The notes: generated from the letters alone by a model not told the origin. DNA of 64,000 bases from Oscillospiraceae bacterium (GCA_015068325.1 SVKQ01000008.1:95866-159865), one strand, 5' to 3'. Positions 38,260 to 47,633 are shown, counted from the stretch's first letter. Translations and numbers: made by a program.

Positions 38260-38967
38260 ATGAAAATAAACTGCGTGTGGGAACATAATGGCAACGATAG
38301 TATTCTTTATGCCAACAACTTTGTGGGAGCCTTTACAAGAGGGACATCTAAAGAAGAAGCAATACGAAAGATGCCGGAAGAAATACGACGGTTTCAGCTA
38401 TGGCGCAATGGAACACCACTGGATGAGTACGATATTGAGATTGTTCAAGAAAAAGCATCTGATCTGCAGATTAAAGATGCAGACAGCGATGTTCTATTTA
38501 TATCGGAGGAAAAACCTTTGCATGTGGAAGAATACCAATATCTCAAAGCTTTGGCCTTGAAATCCGCCGGGGATTTTCATGCACTCTACAGTGCTTTTCC
38601 TGATAAGCATAAGAGCGCCATTCCTTATCGCAAGACATTTTACGGTCCTGTTCCGCGCACTGCGGAGGAAATGTATCAGCATACGAAAAATGTGAACGAA
38701 TACTATTTCTCCGAGATTGGTGCGCAGGCAGATAATGAGGGAACGATCGTATCCTGCAGGGCCAGGGGTTTTGAAACGCTTGAAGCTATCGAGGAATATT
38801 TATCGCTTGAAGCTGTAACAGGCAGCTGCGATGAGTTATGGACAGTGCGAAAGGTTTTGAGACGCTTCATTTGGCACGACAGGATCCACGCCAAAGCGAT
38901 GTACAGAATGGGAATACGAACTTTCGGAGCAGATGCAATACCTGATATATTTGGATTTGCCCGATAA
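38260..38967 (+). CDS. Protein with N-terminal HicB-like fold and C-terminal DinB-like helical part
   Basis: The 235-residue protein starts MKINCVWEHNGNDSILYANN, GAFTRGTSKEEAIRKMPEE, a pattern similar to HicB antitoxin folds (short strands, then GxT-x-E-E-A-x-x-x-I). From about residue 90 it is mostly helical and ends RRFIWHDRIHAKAMYRMG, similar to DinB/YfiT-type four-helix proteins that bind metal through His. No toxin gene is adjacent. The ATG at 38260 is 7 nt behind GAGGTGG. It is AT-richer than its neighbours. Both fold assignments are by eye and only moderately sure. Confidence 0.55.
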   Translation: MKINCVWEHNGNDSILYANNFVGAFTRGTSKEEAIRKMPEEIRRFQLWRNGTPLDEYDIEIVQEKASDLQIKDADSDVLFISEEKPLHVEEYQYLKALALKSAGDFHALYSAFPDKHKSAIPYRKTFYGPVPRTAEEMYQHTKNVNEYYFSEIGAQADNEGTIVSCRARGFETLEAIEEYLSLEAVTGSCDELWTVRKVLRRFIWHDRIHAKAMYRMGIRTFGADAIPDIFGFAR

Positions 38968-39178
38968 ATTTGTCACAGGTGTTTTCTATGAAAACTCCGA
39001 AAAGCTTCGGGCCGGCGATTTGGTACAAGTGTGCCTGCCGCTGTTGGGGGATCGCGTTTTTTACCATGGGGACTTCCTGTGCGGGAGCGGCCTGTTCGCA
39101 TCGGACAAGCCGGAACGACAGCGCATAAAAACAGGACAGAACATTTGCCTGTCCCGGCGGCCCGCCGGAGCAAAAAGA

Positions 39179-39208
39179 GAGAAGGACGCCCCGCCGGGCG
39201 TCCTTCTC
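39179..39208 (-). terminator. Terminator of the amidohydrolase operon
   Basis: On the minus strand GAGAAGGACGCCC / GGGCGTCCTTCTC is followed by TCTTTTTG. The 267 nt between 38968 and 39234 show no convincing gene otherwise. Confidence 0.75.
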
Positions 39209-39234
39209 AATATATCGAGGGGATTCGGGCTGTG

Positions 39235-39984
39235 TCAGTGCCAGTTCTGGATCTCCGCCAGGATGGCGGTGATCTTGTCGTCCATAAAGCGGATCAAGCG
39301 CTCGCCCTTTTCGGCGCTGGCTTTGGAGGCGCAGCCCATGGCGCCGTTGCCAGCGGCCACGTCGCAGGTCAGCCAGCCCTGATAGTAGTCCCGCAGCGGC
39401 ACAGGGTTGTCCAGTTCCGGCGTGCAGAGGGCATCACGCACCATTTGGGGCATGCTGTATTGCAGGATGGAGGTCTCCATCTCGCCGGCGTGGATTTCCA
39501 GTGCCAGCGGCGTCTCGATGCCTACGTCCGCGTCACGGAAGAACCAGGGGCTCCAGAAGCTGATGGTGAATACCTTCACGCCGAACTCCACCTCCCACTC
39601 CTGGGCGTGGGCCTCCAGCAGTGCGGTGTTGCCGCCGTGGGAGTTGATGATGGCCAGCTTTTTGAAGCCGTGCATCTGCATGCACTTAAGGATGTCCCGC
39701 ACGATGGCCACGATGGTCTCACAGCCCAGGGAGATCACCCCGCGGAAGGCCAGATGCTCGTGGCTGTTGCCGTAGTGGATCGTGGGCAGGCACAGGAAGT
39801 TGGAGGTCAGCTCGGTGCGGCCGTAGAGACCCTTCAGCACGGAAGCCAGGATAAAGTCGTCGGCGCCGATGGCCAAGTGGCGGCCGTGCTGCTCCAAGGC
39901 GCTGATGGGGAGCACATAGGTGGTGTCCTCCGGATCCATCCGGCTGATCTCCTCCCAGGTATAGCTGTTCAGATTGGTGAACAT
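39235..39984 (-). CDS. Creatininase family amidohydrolase
   Basis: The 249-residue protein has the metal motifs of creatininase: ALEQHGRHLAIGADDF (Glu, His, Asp), NSHGGN and a C-terminal Glu region, and the typical length. Members open cyclic amides such as creatinine or pterin/riboflavin intermediates, or amides released by related hydrolases. It is the last gene of the BMP-ABC-amidohydrolase operon, 12 nt behind the 8-oxoguanine-deaminase-like gene, and is expected to act on its product or a related cyclic amide. Confidence 0.88.
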   Translation of the reverse strand: MFTNLNSYTWEEISRMDPEDTTYVLPISALEQHGRHLAIGADDFILASVLKGLYGRTELTSNFLCLPTIHYGNSHEHLAFRGVISLGCETIVAIVRDILKCMQMHGFKKLAIINSHGGNTALLEAHAQEWEVEFGVKVFTISFWSPWFFRDADVGIETPLALEIHAGEMETSILQYSMPQMVRDALCTPELDNPVPLRDYYQGWLTCDVAAGNGAMGCASKASAEKGERLIRFMDDKITAILAEIQNWH

Positions 39985-39996
39985 GGGGAACCCTCC

Positions 39997-41352
39997 TTAC
40001 TTGTTCAGGTATGCGTCGCAGACACGGTTGGCCTCGCAGGCGATACGGTCCTCGTCCACGTTTACCAGGTGGCCGTGTTTCACGGTGACCTTGCCGTTGA
40101 CGATGGTGTAGTCCACGGCGCCCCGCAGGCCCACTGTGCCGAACACGCTCATGGGATCGTAACAGGCGCCTACCAGCTCCAACCGGCGGGAGTCCACCAT
40201 GAACAGGTCGGCGCACTTGCCAACCTCCAGCGAGCCGATGTCGGTGCGGCCCAGCAGGGAGGCGCTGCCCCGGGTGGCCATTTTCAGGATATCATAGCCG
40301 GTGGGGGCTGCCTTGGAGGAGTTCAGACGGTGCAGCAGGAAGCAGACGCGAATCTCCTCCAGCAGGTTGCTGCCGTCCTGAGAGGCGCTGCCGTCCACGG
40401 CCAGGCCCACGCGGATGCCCATGCGCAGCATCTCAGGGATGCGGGCGATGCCGCTGGAGAGCTTCATGTTGGAGATGGGGCAGTGGGCCACGCCGGTGCC
40501 CGTCTTCTGCAGCACACGCAGCTCCTCATCGTTGAAGTGGATGCCGTGGGCGTACCAGACATCGTCGCCGGTCCAGCCCAAGCGCTCCATGTATTCCAGG
40601 GGACGGATGCCCTCCCGCTGGAGCATGAAGTTCTCCTCGTCCTTGGTCTCGCACAGGTGAGTGTGCAGGCGCACACCATACTGGCGGGCCAGAACGGCAC
40701 TCTCCCGCAGCAGATCCGCTGTGACGGAGAAGGGGGAGCAGGGCGCCAGCGCCACGGTGTGCATGGATCCGAAGGAGGCGTCATGATACATCTCGATGCA
40801 GCGGGCGCTGTCCCGCATGATTTCGTCCACGGTCTGCACCACGCTGTCGGGGGGCAGACCGCCGTCCTTCTTGCTCAGATCCATGCTGCCGCGGCTGCAG
40901 GCCATGCGGATGCCCAGCTCCTGTGCGGCGGCGATCTGTGCGCCCAGGAGGTCGCCGGTGTCGGCGGGGAAGACATAGTGGTGGTCGAAGCAGGTGGTGC
41001 AGCCATTCTTCATCAACTCACCCATACCGGTCAGCGAGGAGTAGCGGATGACCTCCTGGTCGAGATTTTTCCAGATTTCGTACAGGGTGATGAGCCAGTC
41101 GAACAGCTCCATGTTCTGCACCTTCGCCAGGTTGCGGGAGAACTGCTGGTACAGGTGGTGGTGGGTGTTGATGAGACCGGGATAGCAGAGCATGTGGGTG
41201 GCGTCGATGGTCTCGTCGGCCTCGACGTCCAGATTCGGACCGATGCGCCGAATCACGTTGTCCTCGATCAGCAGATCGACGCCGTGAAAGACGGAGTCCT
41301 GATCGTCGCAGGTGACCATGTCCCGGATGTTTTTGATCAGCAGTGAAGCCAT
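39997..41352 (-). CDS. Amidohydrolase, 8-oxoguanine deaminase/SsnA-like
   Basis: The 451-residue metal-dependent hydrolase has NTHHH (His64-66), HTHLCE, HGIHFND and AVDGSASQDGSNLLEEIR with the catalytic Asp. The CFDHHYVFP and SASQDGSN segments are typical of the 8-oxoguanine deaminase/isocytosine deaminase branch (cog0402). The reaction would be hydrolytic removal of an amino group from a purine-like or triazine-like ring. It lies between an enamidase-like gene and a creatininase-type gene in one operon with a nucleoside-type ABC transporter. Confidence 0.85.
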   Translation of the reverse strand: MASLLIKNIRDMVTCDDQDSVFHGVDLLIEDNVIRRIGPNLDVEADETIDATHMLCYPGLINTHHHLYQQFSRNLAKVQNMELFDWLITLYEIWKNLDQEVIRYSSLTGMGELMKNGCTTCFDHHYVFPADTGDLLGAQIAAAQELGIRMACSRGSMDLSKKDGGLPPDSVVQTVDEIMRDSARCIEMYHDASFGSMHTVALAPCSPFSVTADLLRESAVLARQYGVRLHTHLCETKDEENFMLQREGIRPLEYMERLGWTGDDVWYAHGIHFNDEELRVLQKTGTGVAHCPISNMKLSSGIARIPEMLRMGIRVGLAVDGSASQDGSNLLEEIRVCFLLHRLNSSKAAPTGYDILKMATRGSASLLGRTDIGSLEVGKCADLFMVDSRRLELVGACYDPMSVFGTVGLRGAVDYTIVNGKVTVKHGHLVNVDEDRIACEANRVCDAYLNK

Positions 41353-41381
41353 GTGGAGCCTCCTTGTTCAAAGTCGTAGAC

Positions 41382-41441
41382 CGGGGGCGACGACCCCCGA
41401 GGGACGCTGTAGGGTGAGCCGGCAGTCCGGCTCACCCTATG
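41382..41441 (-). other. Two intercistronic hairpins between the amidohydrolase genes
   Basis: CCGGGGGCGA / CGACCCCCG-type stem at 41382-41399 and TAGGGTGAGCCGG / CCGGCTCACCCTA at 41412-41440, without T runs on the minus strand. They may be processing or stability elements. Confidence 0.5.
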
Positions 41442-41462
41442 CAAAAACATGTTGCGGTGTGA

Positions 41463-42725
41463 TCAGCGGTTGTTGAAGCCGAAGCCCTCATAGTGGCGGC
41501 TGACCTGGGGCGGGAAGAACAGGTGCTCGGTGATACCCTCGGCGAAATAACGCTCACCGTCGATCCGGCAGCAACGGGCGGTGGGACGGGAGTCGCGGCC
41601 GCGGAAGGCCATCACGCGGCCGTCTACGATGACCAGGTCGCAGCCGAAGGGATCGCCGTGCTCGATGGCCTTGAGGGCATCGCTGCCGCAGGAGCCCGGG
41701 GGACAGTCGATGACCTGCAGGTCGGCTTCGCGGCCCACCTCGATTTTGCCGGTGTTCTGGCGGTACAGATCGGCGCTGTTGCCGGTGGCCATGGCGATGC
41801 AGAGCTCTGCGGGGATGCCGTTCAAAGCGGAGGCCTTGACGATGGCGCGGTTGATGGCGCCAGGCAGGGAGGCCTGGCCGGTGGGGGCGTCGCTGCCGAA
41901 GACGATGCGGTTCAGCTCGCCCTTCTTGCTCATGTGCTGCAGGATCTTATTGAAGTTCACGAAGTTGCCGTTGACCACCAGCTCCAGGGGAATGTCGGAC
42001 TCGTCCATCAGACGCTCCATGTGGTCAAAGGACACGGCGGTGGAGCCGCCGTTGGTATGGGCGACCTTGTTGGGGTGCAGCTTCAGGATCTCCTTGGAGG
42101 TGACCCAGGAGGAGCCGGGGATGGAGGGAGGCGCCAGATGGACGCTGTAGAAGAAGTTGTACTTCCGGGCCCACTCCAGCATGGGTGCCACTTCGGCGGG
42201 ATCGCTCAGTCCGCCGCCGCCGATCTCGGCGATCAGCCACACGCCGGCGTCGGCCATCTCCTTGAAGTCGGCTTCGGTCAGACCGTGGACCAGCACCAGA
42301 GCACCGCCGTGGAACTTCAGGGCGCCGCCGGGACGGAAGCGCTCGAACACCTTGTGGCTCAGGATAGCCGCAGCCTTGCAGCCTACGGGGTCGTCATAGA
42401 AGCGGGGCCAGCCGGGACCCTGCTCGCCCTCGGAGAACATGGAGGTGGTGCCGTAGTACAGAGCGTCGCTGTAGGTGCCCACCGCGCCGCGCTGGGGGGC
42501 GTAGTCGTCCAGCGTGTTGTGGATGTGGCAGTCGATCAGACCGGGGCAGACCATCTGTCCATCCACGTCGATGACCAGATCGATGCCGCTGCGGTCGACC
42601 TCGTTGTAATTGCCGAAAGCGGCGATCTTGCCGTCGCGGACGACAATGGTGTCGCCGGCGGCGATGGGCTTGTTGATGTCGCCGGTGATGATCTTGTCAA
42701 TGTTTTTCAGTACCAAATCGTTCAT
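41463..42725 (-). CDS. Enamidase-like amidohydrolase
   Basis: The 420-residue amidohydrolase has GLIDCHIHNTLDDYAPQ (HxH), KFHGGALVLVHGLTEADF with the bridging residue, VHLAPPSIPGSSWVTS, NGGSTAVS, VFGSDAPTG and CIAMATGNSADLY. These segments match Eubacterium barkeri enamidase, which hydrolyses 6-oxo-1,4,5,6-tetrahydronicotinate in nicotinate fermentation. The other genes of that pathway are not in this window, so the actual substrate may differ. It is the first hydrolase behind the ABC transporter genes in the operon. Confidence 0.78.
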   Translation of the reverse strand: MNDLVLKNIDKIITGDINKPIAAGDTIVVRDGKIAAFGNYNEVDRSGIDLVIDVDGQMVCPGLIDCHIHNTLDDYAPQRGAVGTYSDALYYGTTSMFSEGEQGPGWPRFYDDPVGCKAAAILSHKVFERFRPGGALKFHGGALVLVHGLTEADFKEMADAGVWLIAEIGGGGLSDPAEVAPMLEWARKYNFFYSVHLAPPSIPGSSWVTSKEILKLHPNKVAHTNGGSTAVSFDHMERLMDESDIPLELVVNGNFVNFNKILQHMSKKGELNRIVFGSDAPTGQASLPGAINRAIVKASALNGIPAELCIAMATGNSADLYRQNTGKIEVGREADLQVIDCPPGSCGSDALKAIEHGDPFGCDLVIVDGRVMAFRGRDSRPTARCCRIDGERYFAEGITEHLFFPPQVSRHYEGFGFNNR

Positions 42726-42788
42726 AATGCCCTCCTTGCAAAAAATGAATGGTTGAATTGGTGGAAATACTGTTTCAGAGATGCGAGA

Positions 42789-43733
42789 TCAGATCTGCTC
42801 CCGCTCGTAGTTCTGCCCCAGGGCGGCCGGACTGTGGGAGCGCTTGGCCGTGAACACCATGACCAGAATGGTCAGGAAATAGGGCAGCGCCGTCAGCAGC
42901 TGATAGGGCACATCCACGCCGATGGCCTGCAGACGCAGTTGCAGCGCGTCGATGGTGCCGAAGAGCAGCGAGGCGAAAAAGACCTGCCAGGGGGCCCACT
43001 TGCCGAAGATGACGATGGCCAGGGCGATGAAGCCGCGGCTGGCAGTGATGTTGTCCACGAACCGGTTCAGAGAGATCAGGCTCAGGAAGCTGCCGCCCAT
43101 GCCTGCCAGGAAGCCGCAGATGACCATGGAGATGTAGCGCATCCGGTTGACATGCACGCCCATGGTCTCCGCTGCGCGGGGATACTCGCCTGCGCTGCGT
43201 ACCTGCAGGCCGAACTGGGTCCGGTTGAGGACGAAGTAGGCTGCGATGACGATCACGACGGACAGGTAGAAGAGAAAGTTCTGGTTGAACAGGATATCCC
43301 CGATGAAGGGGATTTTGGACAGGCCGGGGATCGCCAGCGTGCCGGAGCTCACATCCGCCTTGGGGGGCGAGGTGGTCACACCGTAGATCACGCGGTACCA
43401 GAAACTGGTGCAGCCTAGGGAGAACATGTTCAGTGTGATGCCGATGACGCAGTGGTTGCAGCCCCAGCGCACGCAGCACAGGGCCATGATCAGGGCCATC
43501 AGCACGCCGCTGAGGGCACCCACCAGCAGCGCCAGCAGCAGACTGTGGGTGTAATAGCCTACCACGAAGGAGGTGAAGGCGCCGGCCAACATCTGGCCCT
43601 CCAGGTTGATGTTCAGGACGCCGCTTCGCTCGGCGAATATCTCGCCCACGGCGGGCAGAAGGATGGGGATGGCCATGCGGACGCCGGCCGCCAGCAGCGT
43701 GGTGAGGAACGCTGCGCTGAAGATCGTTGACAT
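42789..43733 (-). CDS. Nucleoside-type ABC transporter permease (NupQ/YufQ-like)
   Basis: The 314-residue protein has about eight hydrophobic segments, with ERSGVLNINLEGQMLAGAF near the start, the conserved loop of BMP-type permeases. It follows the NupP-like permease by 4 nt. Related systems import nucleosides, and here the downstream hydrolases point to a purine-like or N-heterocyclic substrate. The last residues (ALGQNYEREQ) extend into the cytoplasm. Confidence 0.88.
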   Translation of the reverse strand: MSTIFSAAFLTTLLAAGVRMAIPILLPAVGEIFAERSGVLNINLEGQMLAGAFTSFVVGYYTHSLLLALLVGALSGVLMALIMALCCVRWGCNHCVIGITLNMFSLGCTSFWYRVIYGVTTSPPKADVSSGTLAIPGLSKIPFIGDILFNQNFLFYLSVVIVIAAYFVLNRTQFGLQVRSAGEYPRAAETMGVHVNRMRYISMVICGFLAGMGGSFLSLISLNRFVDNITASRGFIALAIVIFGKWAPWQVFFASLLFGTIDALQLRLQAIGVDVPYQLLTALPYFLTILVMVFTAKRSHSPAALGQNYEREQI

Positions 43734-43737
43734 CGGT

Positions 43738-44808
43738 TCACCCCCTCTTTCTGTTCAGCTGCTGCAGACGACGACCCCGGATATGCGCCACGATGCCAGG
43801 CATGATCAGGATGAAGACGATGATCAGACTCTGCAGGACGTTGACGATGGACGTGGGCACGTTCAGGGCGATCTGCATGGAGTTGGCGCCCACGGTCAGC
43901 ACGCTGATGAAAACACTGCCCAGGATCACGGCAAAGGGGTTCAGCTGGGCCAGCAGGGCGATCAGCATGGCGGTGAAGCCAAAACTGGAGGTAATGCCGT
44001 CCAGCACGCGGTAGTAGGTGCCGTATACCTCGATCATGCCGGCCAGACCACAGAAGGCACCGGAGATGGCCAGGATCAGCACGGTGTAGAGCTTGCTGTT
44101 GATGCCCGCGTAACGGGCAGCCTCGGGAGAGGCTCCCAAGGCCTCGATCTTGAAGCCCATAGTGGTGCGCTTGAAAAGGTAGTGCACCAGCACGGCCAGT
44201 ACCAGCGCCAGAACGATGCCCCAGTGGGCGCGGGAGCCGACCATCAGCTTGGGGATGTAGTAGTTGGTGGCGATAGCCCGGGTCTGGGGGATGCCGCCGG
44301 GGGCCTGCAGAGGGCCGGAGACCAGCCAGGAGACCACGTACTGGGCTACATAGTTCATCATGATGGTGATGATGACCTCGTTGGTGTTGAAGCGGCTGCG
44401 CATCCAGCCGGCCAGACCGCCGTAGAGGCCGGCGGAGATCACCGAGACCAGAATGGCCAGCAGCCAGATGACGGGTGCCGGCAGCGTCTGGGGCAGGTAA
44501 AGGCCCACACACACGGCGGTGATGGCCCCCACGTAGAACTGACCGTCGCCGCCCAGGTTGGAGAATCCGCCCCGGACGCCGATGGAAATACCCAGGCCCA
44601 TGATGGTCAGAGGCGTGGCCTTGGCCAGGATCTCAAAAATGCTGCTCTTGCGGCCGAAGGCGCCGGTGATCAGCTTGCCGTAGGCCATGAAGGGGTTCAC
44701 ACCCAGTGCCGCGATGAACAGCACGCTGACCAGAAAAGCCGCCAGGATGGAGATCAGGAAGACCAGCGCGGTTTTGCCGGCCGCTCTGCCGGTGCGCTTA
44801 TTCAGCAT
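43738..44808 (-). CDS. Nucleoside-type ABC transporter permease (NupP/YufP-like)
   Basis: The 356-residue membrane protein has about nine hydrophobic segments, SIGVRGGFSNLGGDGQFYVGA (permease signature), and NTNEVIITIMMNYVAQY. It overlaps the ATPase gene upstream by 11 nt and is followed by the second permease, so the two form the heterodimeric membrane part. Confidence 0.88.
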   Translation of the reverse strand: MLNKRTGRAAGKTALVFLISILAAFLVSVLFIAALGVNPFMAYGKLITGAFGRKSSIFEILAKATPLTIMGLGISIGVRGGFSNLGGDGQFYVGAITAVCVGLYLPQTLPAPVIWLLAILVSVISAGLYGGLAGWMRSRFNTNEVIITIMMNYVAQYVVSWLVSGPLQAPGGIPQTRAIATNYYIPKLMVGSRAHWGIVLALVLAVLVHYLFKRTTMGFKIEALGASPEAARYAGINSKLYTVLILAISGAFCGLAGMIEVYGTYYRVLDGITSSFGFTAMLIALLAQLNPFAVILGSVFISVLTVGANSMQIALNVPTSIVNVLQSLIIVFILIMPGIVAHIRGRRLQQLNRKRG

Positions 44809-46333
44809 GTTCGGCGCCTCCTTTCAGTTGGGAGCCACCCATCAGCAGGCCCAGATTTTCCATGGTCAGCGTGTCGCCCCGCAGCGGTTGGGACAGCTGG
44901 CCGCCGGAGATGACGCACACCGTATCGGACAGGGAGATGATTTCCTCCAGTTCTGTGCTGACCAGCAGCACGGCGGCACCGGCGTTGGCGGCGTCCAGAA
45001 TCTTCCGGTGGATGAACTCGATGGCGCCCACATCCAATCCGCGGGTAGGGTGCATGGCCACCAGCAGCTTGGGTTGAGACCGGATCTCTCGGGCCAGGAT
45101 CACCTTTTGCAGGTTGCCGCCGGACATGTGGCTGACGGGGTCGCCGCGGCCGGCGAAGCGGATGTCGAACTCCTCGATGATCCCCTCTGTGTCAGAGTGC
45201 AGCTTTTCATAGTCCACATTGCCCCGTTTCACGTAGGGGCTCTGCTCGATGTTGCGCAGAATCAGGTTGCGGTCGATGCTGAAGCTGTGCACGGTGCCCA
45301 TGGCCTTGCGGTCCTCCGGGACCCAGGCCGTGCCGCTGCGGATGATGTCGTGGGGGGAGGCGTTGGTGATGTCCTGCCCGCAGACGGAGATGGTGCCGCT
45401 GTCCACCCGGCGCATGCCGTTGATGGCTTCCACCAGTTCCGACTGGCCGTTGCCGTCTACGCCGGCGATGCCAAAGATCTCGCCCCGGTGGATACACAGA
45501 TCCATGTCCCGGATACAGGAGGCCAGGCGATTGCCGGTGACGCAGACGCCGCGCATGGTCAGGATCTCCTCCTCGCCGATGTGGGAGGAGCCGCGTTCCA
45601 CGGTGAGAACCACGTCGCGGCCCACCATCATGCGGGCCAGATCCTCCTTGGTGACGTCCTTCGTGTTCACGGTGCAGACGTTTTTGCCGCGGCACAGCAC
45701 CGCCACGCGGTCGCTGATCTCCAGCACCTCGTCCAGCTTGTGAGAGATAAAAATAACAGAAAGGCCACCCTTCGTCAATTCGCGCAGAGTGACAAACAAT
45801 TTTTCTTTTTCAACAGGGGTCAGCACACCGGTGGGCTCGTCCATGATCAGCAGGCGGCAGCCGCGATAGAGCACTTTGGCGATCTCCACCTGCTGCTGCA
45901 ATCCCACAGAAAGGGAGTCGATCTGCGCATCGGGATCGATCTGCAGGCGGTACTCCTCAGCCAGACGGGCGATCTTCTCCTTAGCGACCTTCTCCCTCAG
46001 CAGGTGCTTTTGTTCGTCCTGCAGACCCAGAACCACGTTCTCCCAGGTCTTGAAAGCCTTGACCAGCATGAAGTGCTGGTGCACCATGCCGATGCCCATG
46101 GAAATGGCGGTCAGGGGGCTGTCGATGACGACCTCTTCCCCCTGATAGATAATCTTGCCGCTGGACGGCTGGTAGAGACCGTACAGCAGGTTCATCAATG
46201 TGGTTTTGCCTGCGCCGTTTTCGCCCAGCAGGGCCAGGATCTCGCCCTGACGGACATCGATGCAGATGTTGTCGTTTGCCTTGAAGGTGCCAAAATACTT
46301 GGTCATGTTGACCATATTCAGGATATCTGGCAT
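44798..46333 (-). CDS. Nucleoside-type ABC transporter ATP-binding protein (NupO/YufO-like, twin domain)
   Basis: The 511-residue ATPase has two cassettes: GENGAGKTTLMNLLYGLYQPS (first Walker A, about 35-42), LSVGLQQQVEIAKVLYRG, LLIMDEPT, then a second at about 260-500 with GVDGNGQSELVEAI, MSGGNLQKVILAREI and LVAMHPTRGLDVGA. The second Walker A lacks the GKS, common in this family. It energises uptake by the two permeases. Confidence 0.93.
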   Translation of the reverse strand: MPDILNMVNMTKYFGTFKANDNICIDVRQGEILALLGENGAGKTTLMNLLYGLYQPSSGKIIYQGEEVVIDSPLTAISMGIGMVHQHFMLVKAFKTWENVVLGLQDEQKHLLREKVAKEKIARLAEEYRLQIDPDAQIDSLSVGLQQQVEIAKVLYRGCRLLIMDEPTGVLTPVEKEKLFVTLRELTKGGLSVIFISHKLDEVLEISDRVAVLCRGKNVCTVNTKDVTKEDLARMMVGRDVVLTVERGSSHIGEEEILTMRGVCVTGNRLASCIRDMDLCIHRGEIFGIAGVDGNGQSELVEAINGMRRVDSGTISVCGQDITNASPHDIIRSGTAWVPEDRKAMGTVHSFSIDRNLILRNIEQSPYVKRGNVDYEKLHSDTEGIIEEFDIRFAGRGDPVSHMSGGNLQKVILAREIRSQPKLLVAMHPTRGLDVGAIEFIHRKILDAANAGAAVLLVSTELEEIISLSDTVCVISGGQLSQPLRGDTLTMENLGLLMGGSQLKGGAEHAE

Positions 46334-46362
46334 ACGACCCTCCTCATTTCAGACTTTAGAAA

Positions 46363-46396
46363 TGGGGCGCAGCGGCTTGTCCACCGCCGCGCCCCA
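46363..46396 (-). other. Intercistronic hairpin behind the BMP lipoprotein gene
   Basis: A TGGGGCGC-GCGG / CCGC-GCGCCCCA stem lies between the binding-protein gene and the ATPase gene. Such stems usually let the binding protein be made in excess over the membrane parts. Confidence 0.6.
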
Positions 46397-46421
46397 AAGT
46401 AAGGATCGGATAGGTTACAGA

Positions 46422-47540
46422 TCAGCTGATCTTCTCGTCGAGACGCTCCAGGGTATACTCGACCACCAACTCGCCATTCTTGATCTTGGCGGTGGCGTCG
46501 TCGACCATATCCTTGATCTCCTGGGGGATCTTGTCCTCGAAGTTGTGATAGGGGGTGATGAAGCAGACGCCCTCAGCGACGCCGGGCTCCCACAGCCCGC
46601 CGAAGGTGCCGTTCTCAATCAGCTCAGCCTGCTTGATGATGACGTTCTTGTTGTCGGTGACGAAGCAGGTCATAATCAGATCGGGGGCCATCTCGTACTG
46701 GTCGCCGCCGTAGCCGATGATCTTCACGTTCTTCTCCAGGCAGGCCTCGATGGCGCCCACGCCGGTGGAGTCAGCGGACTGATAGATGATGTCGCAGTCC
46801 ATGTCGATCAGGGCCAGAGCGGACTCCTTGCCCTTGGCGGGATCCTCATAGGTGCCGGTCACAACGCCGTAGCACTTGGCATCGGGATTGGAGGCCTGGA
46901 CGCCCTGCACAAAGGCGGCCATGTCGGACAACTGAGAGGGGATCTCCAGACCGGCAATGCAGCCGATCTTGTTGGACTCAGTCATGCCGCCGGCCACGAT
47001 GCCGGCCAGGTAGGCGGCCTCATACTCCTTCATGTCCATGAAGCCGGTGTTCTTGGGCAGGTCGGATTCGGTGACGCCGTCAGGCATCTTGCCGCTGACA
47101 AAGAAATACGTATCGGGGAACTCGGGAGCAACGCGCATGGTGGGCTCGCCGAACTCAAAGCCGTGGCCGATGATCAGGTTGTAACCCTCGCTGGCATAGT
47201 TGCGCAGTGCCTGCTCGATGTCGGCAATGGCGACGCTCTCGGTGAAGGCGCAAGTATAGCCCTGACTCTTCAGCTCCATCAGGCCGTTGTACGCAGCCGC
47301 GTTCCAGCCGCCGTCGTTCATGGAACCGGGCAGCACCAGCGCGATGCGCAGCTTGCCGTCCGCCGGGGCGTTGTTGTCGGTGTTGCTGCTCTCGTTGTTG
47401 CTGTTGCTCTCGTTGCTGCTGCTCTCGTTGTTGCTGTTGCTCTCGTTGCCGCTGGTGCTGTTGTTGCCGCAGGCGGCCAGGGCCAGCACCATGACGAGGG
47501 CCAGGATCAGGGCAAAGATTCTGGACAGGTTCTTTTTCAT
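46422..47540 (-). CDS. BMP-family ABC transporter substrate-binding lipoprotein
   Basis: The 372-residue lipoprotein has a signal MKKNLSRIFALILALVMVLA with the lipobox LAAC (Cys24), then a Ser/Asn/Glu-rich linker (about 25-60) made of short repeats (SNSNNESSSNES), and a BMP domain with LVLPGSMNDGGWN, YASEGYNLIIGHGFEFGEP, LAGIVAGGMTESN and GYGGDQYEMAPD. BMP proteins bind purine nucleosides or related compounds. It is the first gene of the operon. The ATG at 47540 follows AAAGGAGG; an upstream in-frame start would spoil the signal peptide. Confidence 0.92.
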   Translation of the reverse strand: MKKNLSRIFALILALVMVLALAACGNNSTSGNESNSNNESSSNESNSNNESSNTDNNAPADGKLRIALVLPGSMNDGGWNAAAYNGLMELKSQGYTCAFTESVAIADIEQALRNYASEGYNLIIGHGFEFGEPTMRVAPEFPDTYFFVSGKMPDGVTESDLPKNTGFMDMKEYEAAYLAGIVAGGMTESNKIGCIAGLEIPSQLSDMAAFVQGVQASNPDAKCYGVVTGTYEDPAKGKESALALIDMDCDIIYQSADSTGVGAIEACLEKNVKIIGYGGDQYEMAPDLIMTCFVTDNKNVIIKQAELIENGTFGGLWEPGVAEGVCFITPYHNFEDKIPQEIKDMVDDATAKIKNGELVVEYTLERLDEKIS

Positions 47541-47633
47541 TCGCTGTATCCTCCTTTTGTTTTGCACGTTTGTGCTGCTTTCCGAGACCAGGGTGATCGC
47601 GTCCTGTGTGACAGGTCGTCAAAAGACAAACAC

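Noticed and set aside
36965..39000. tRNA-Val region as an integrated phage or IS
   Set aside because: No integrase, transposase or clear inverted ends are seen; only the repeated terminator arm and lower GC suggest past insertion.
38933..39382. Plus-strand frame overlapping the end of the HicB-like gene
   Set aside because: It lacks a good ribosome binding site, runs across the terminator and into the antisense of the creatininase gene; the first 45 codons look protein-like but I could not support a gene.
39031..41346. Long plus-strand frame opposite the creatininase and deaminase genes
   Set aside because: It shows the composition of an antisense shadow and runs over the terminator hairpin of the operon.
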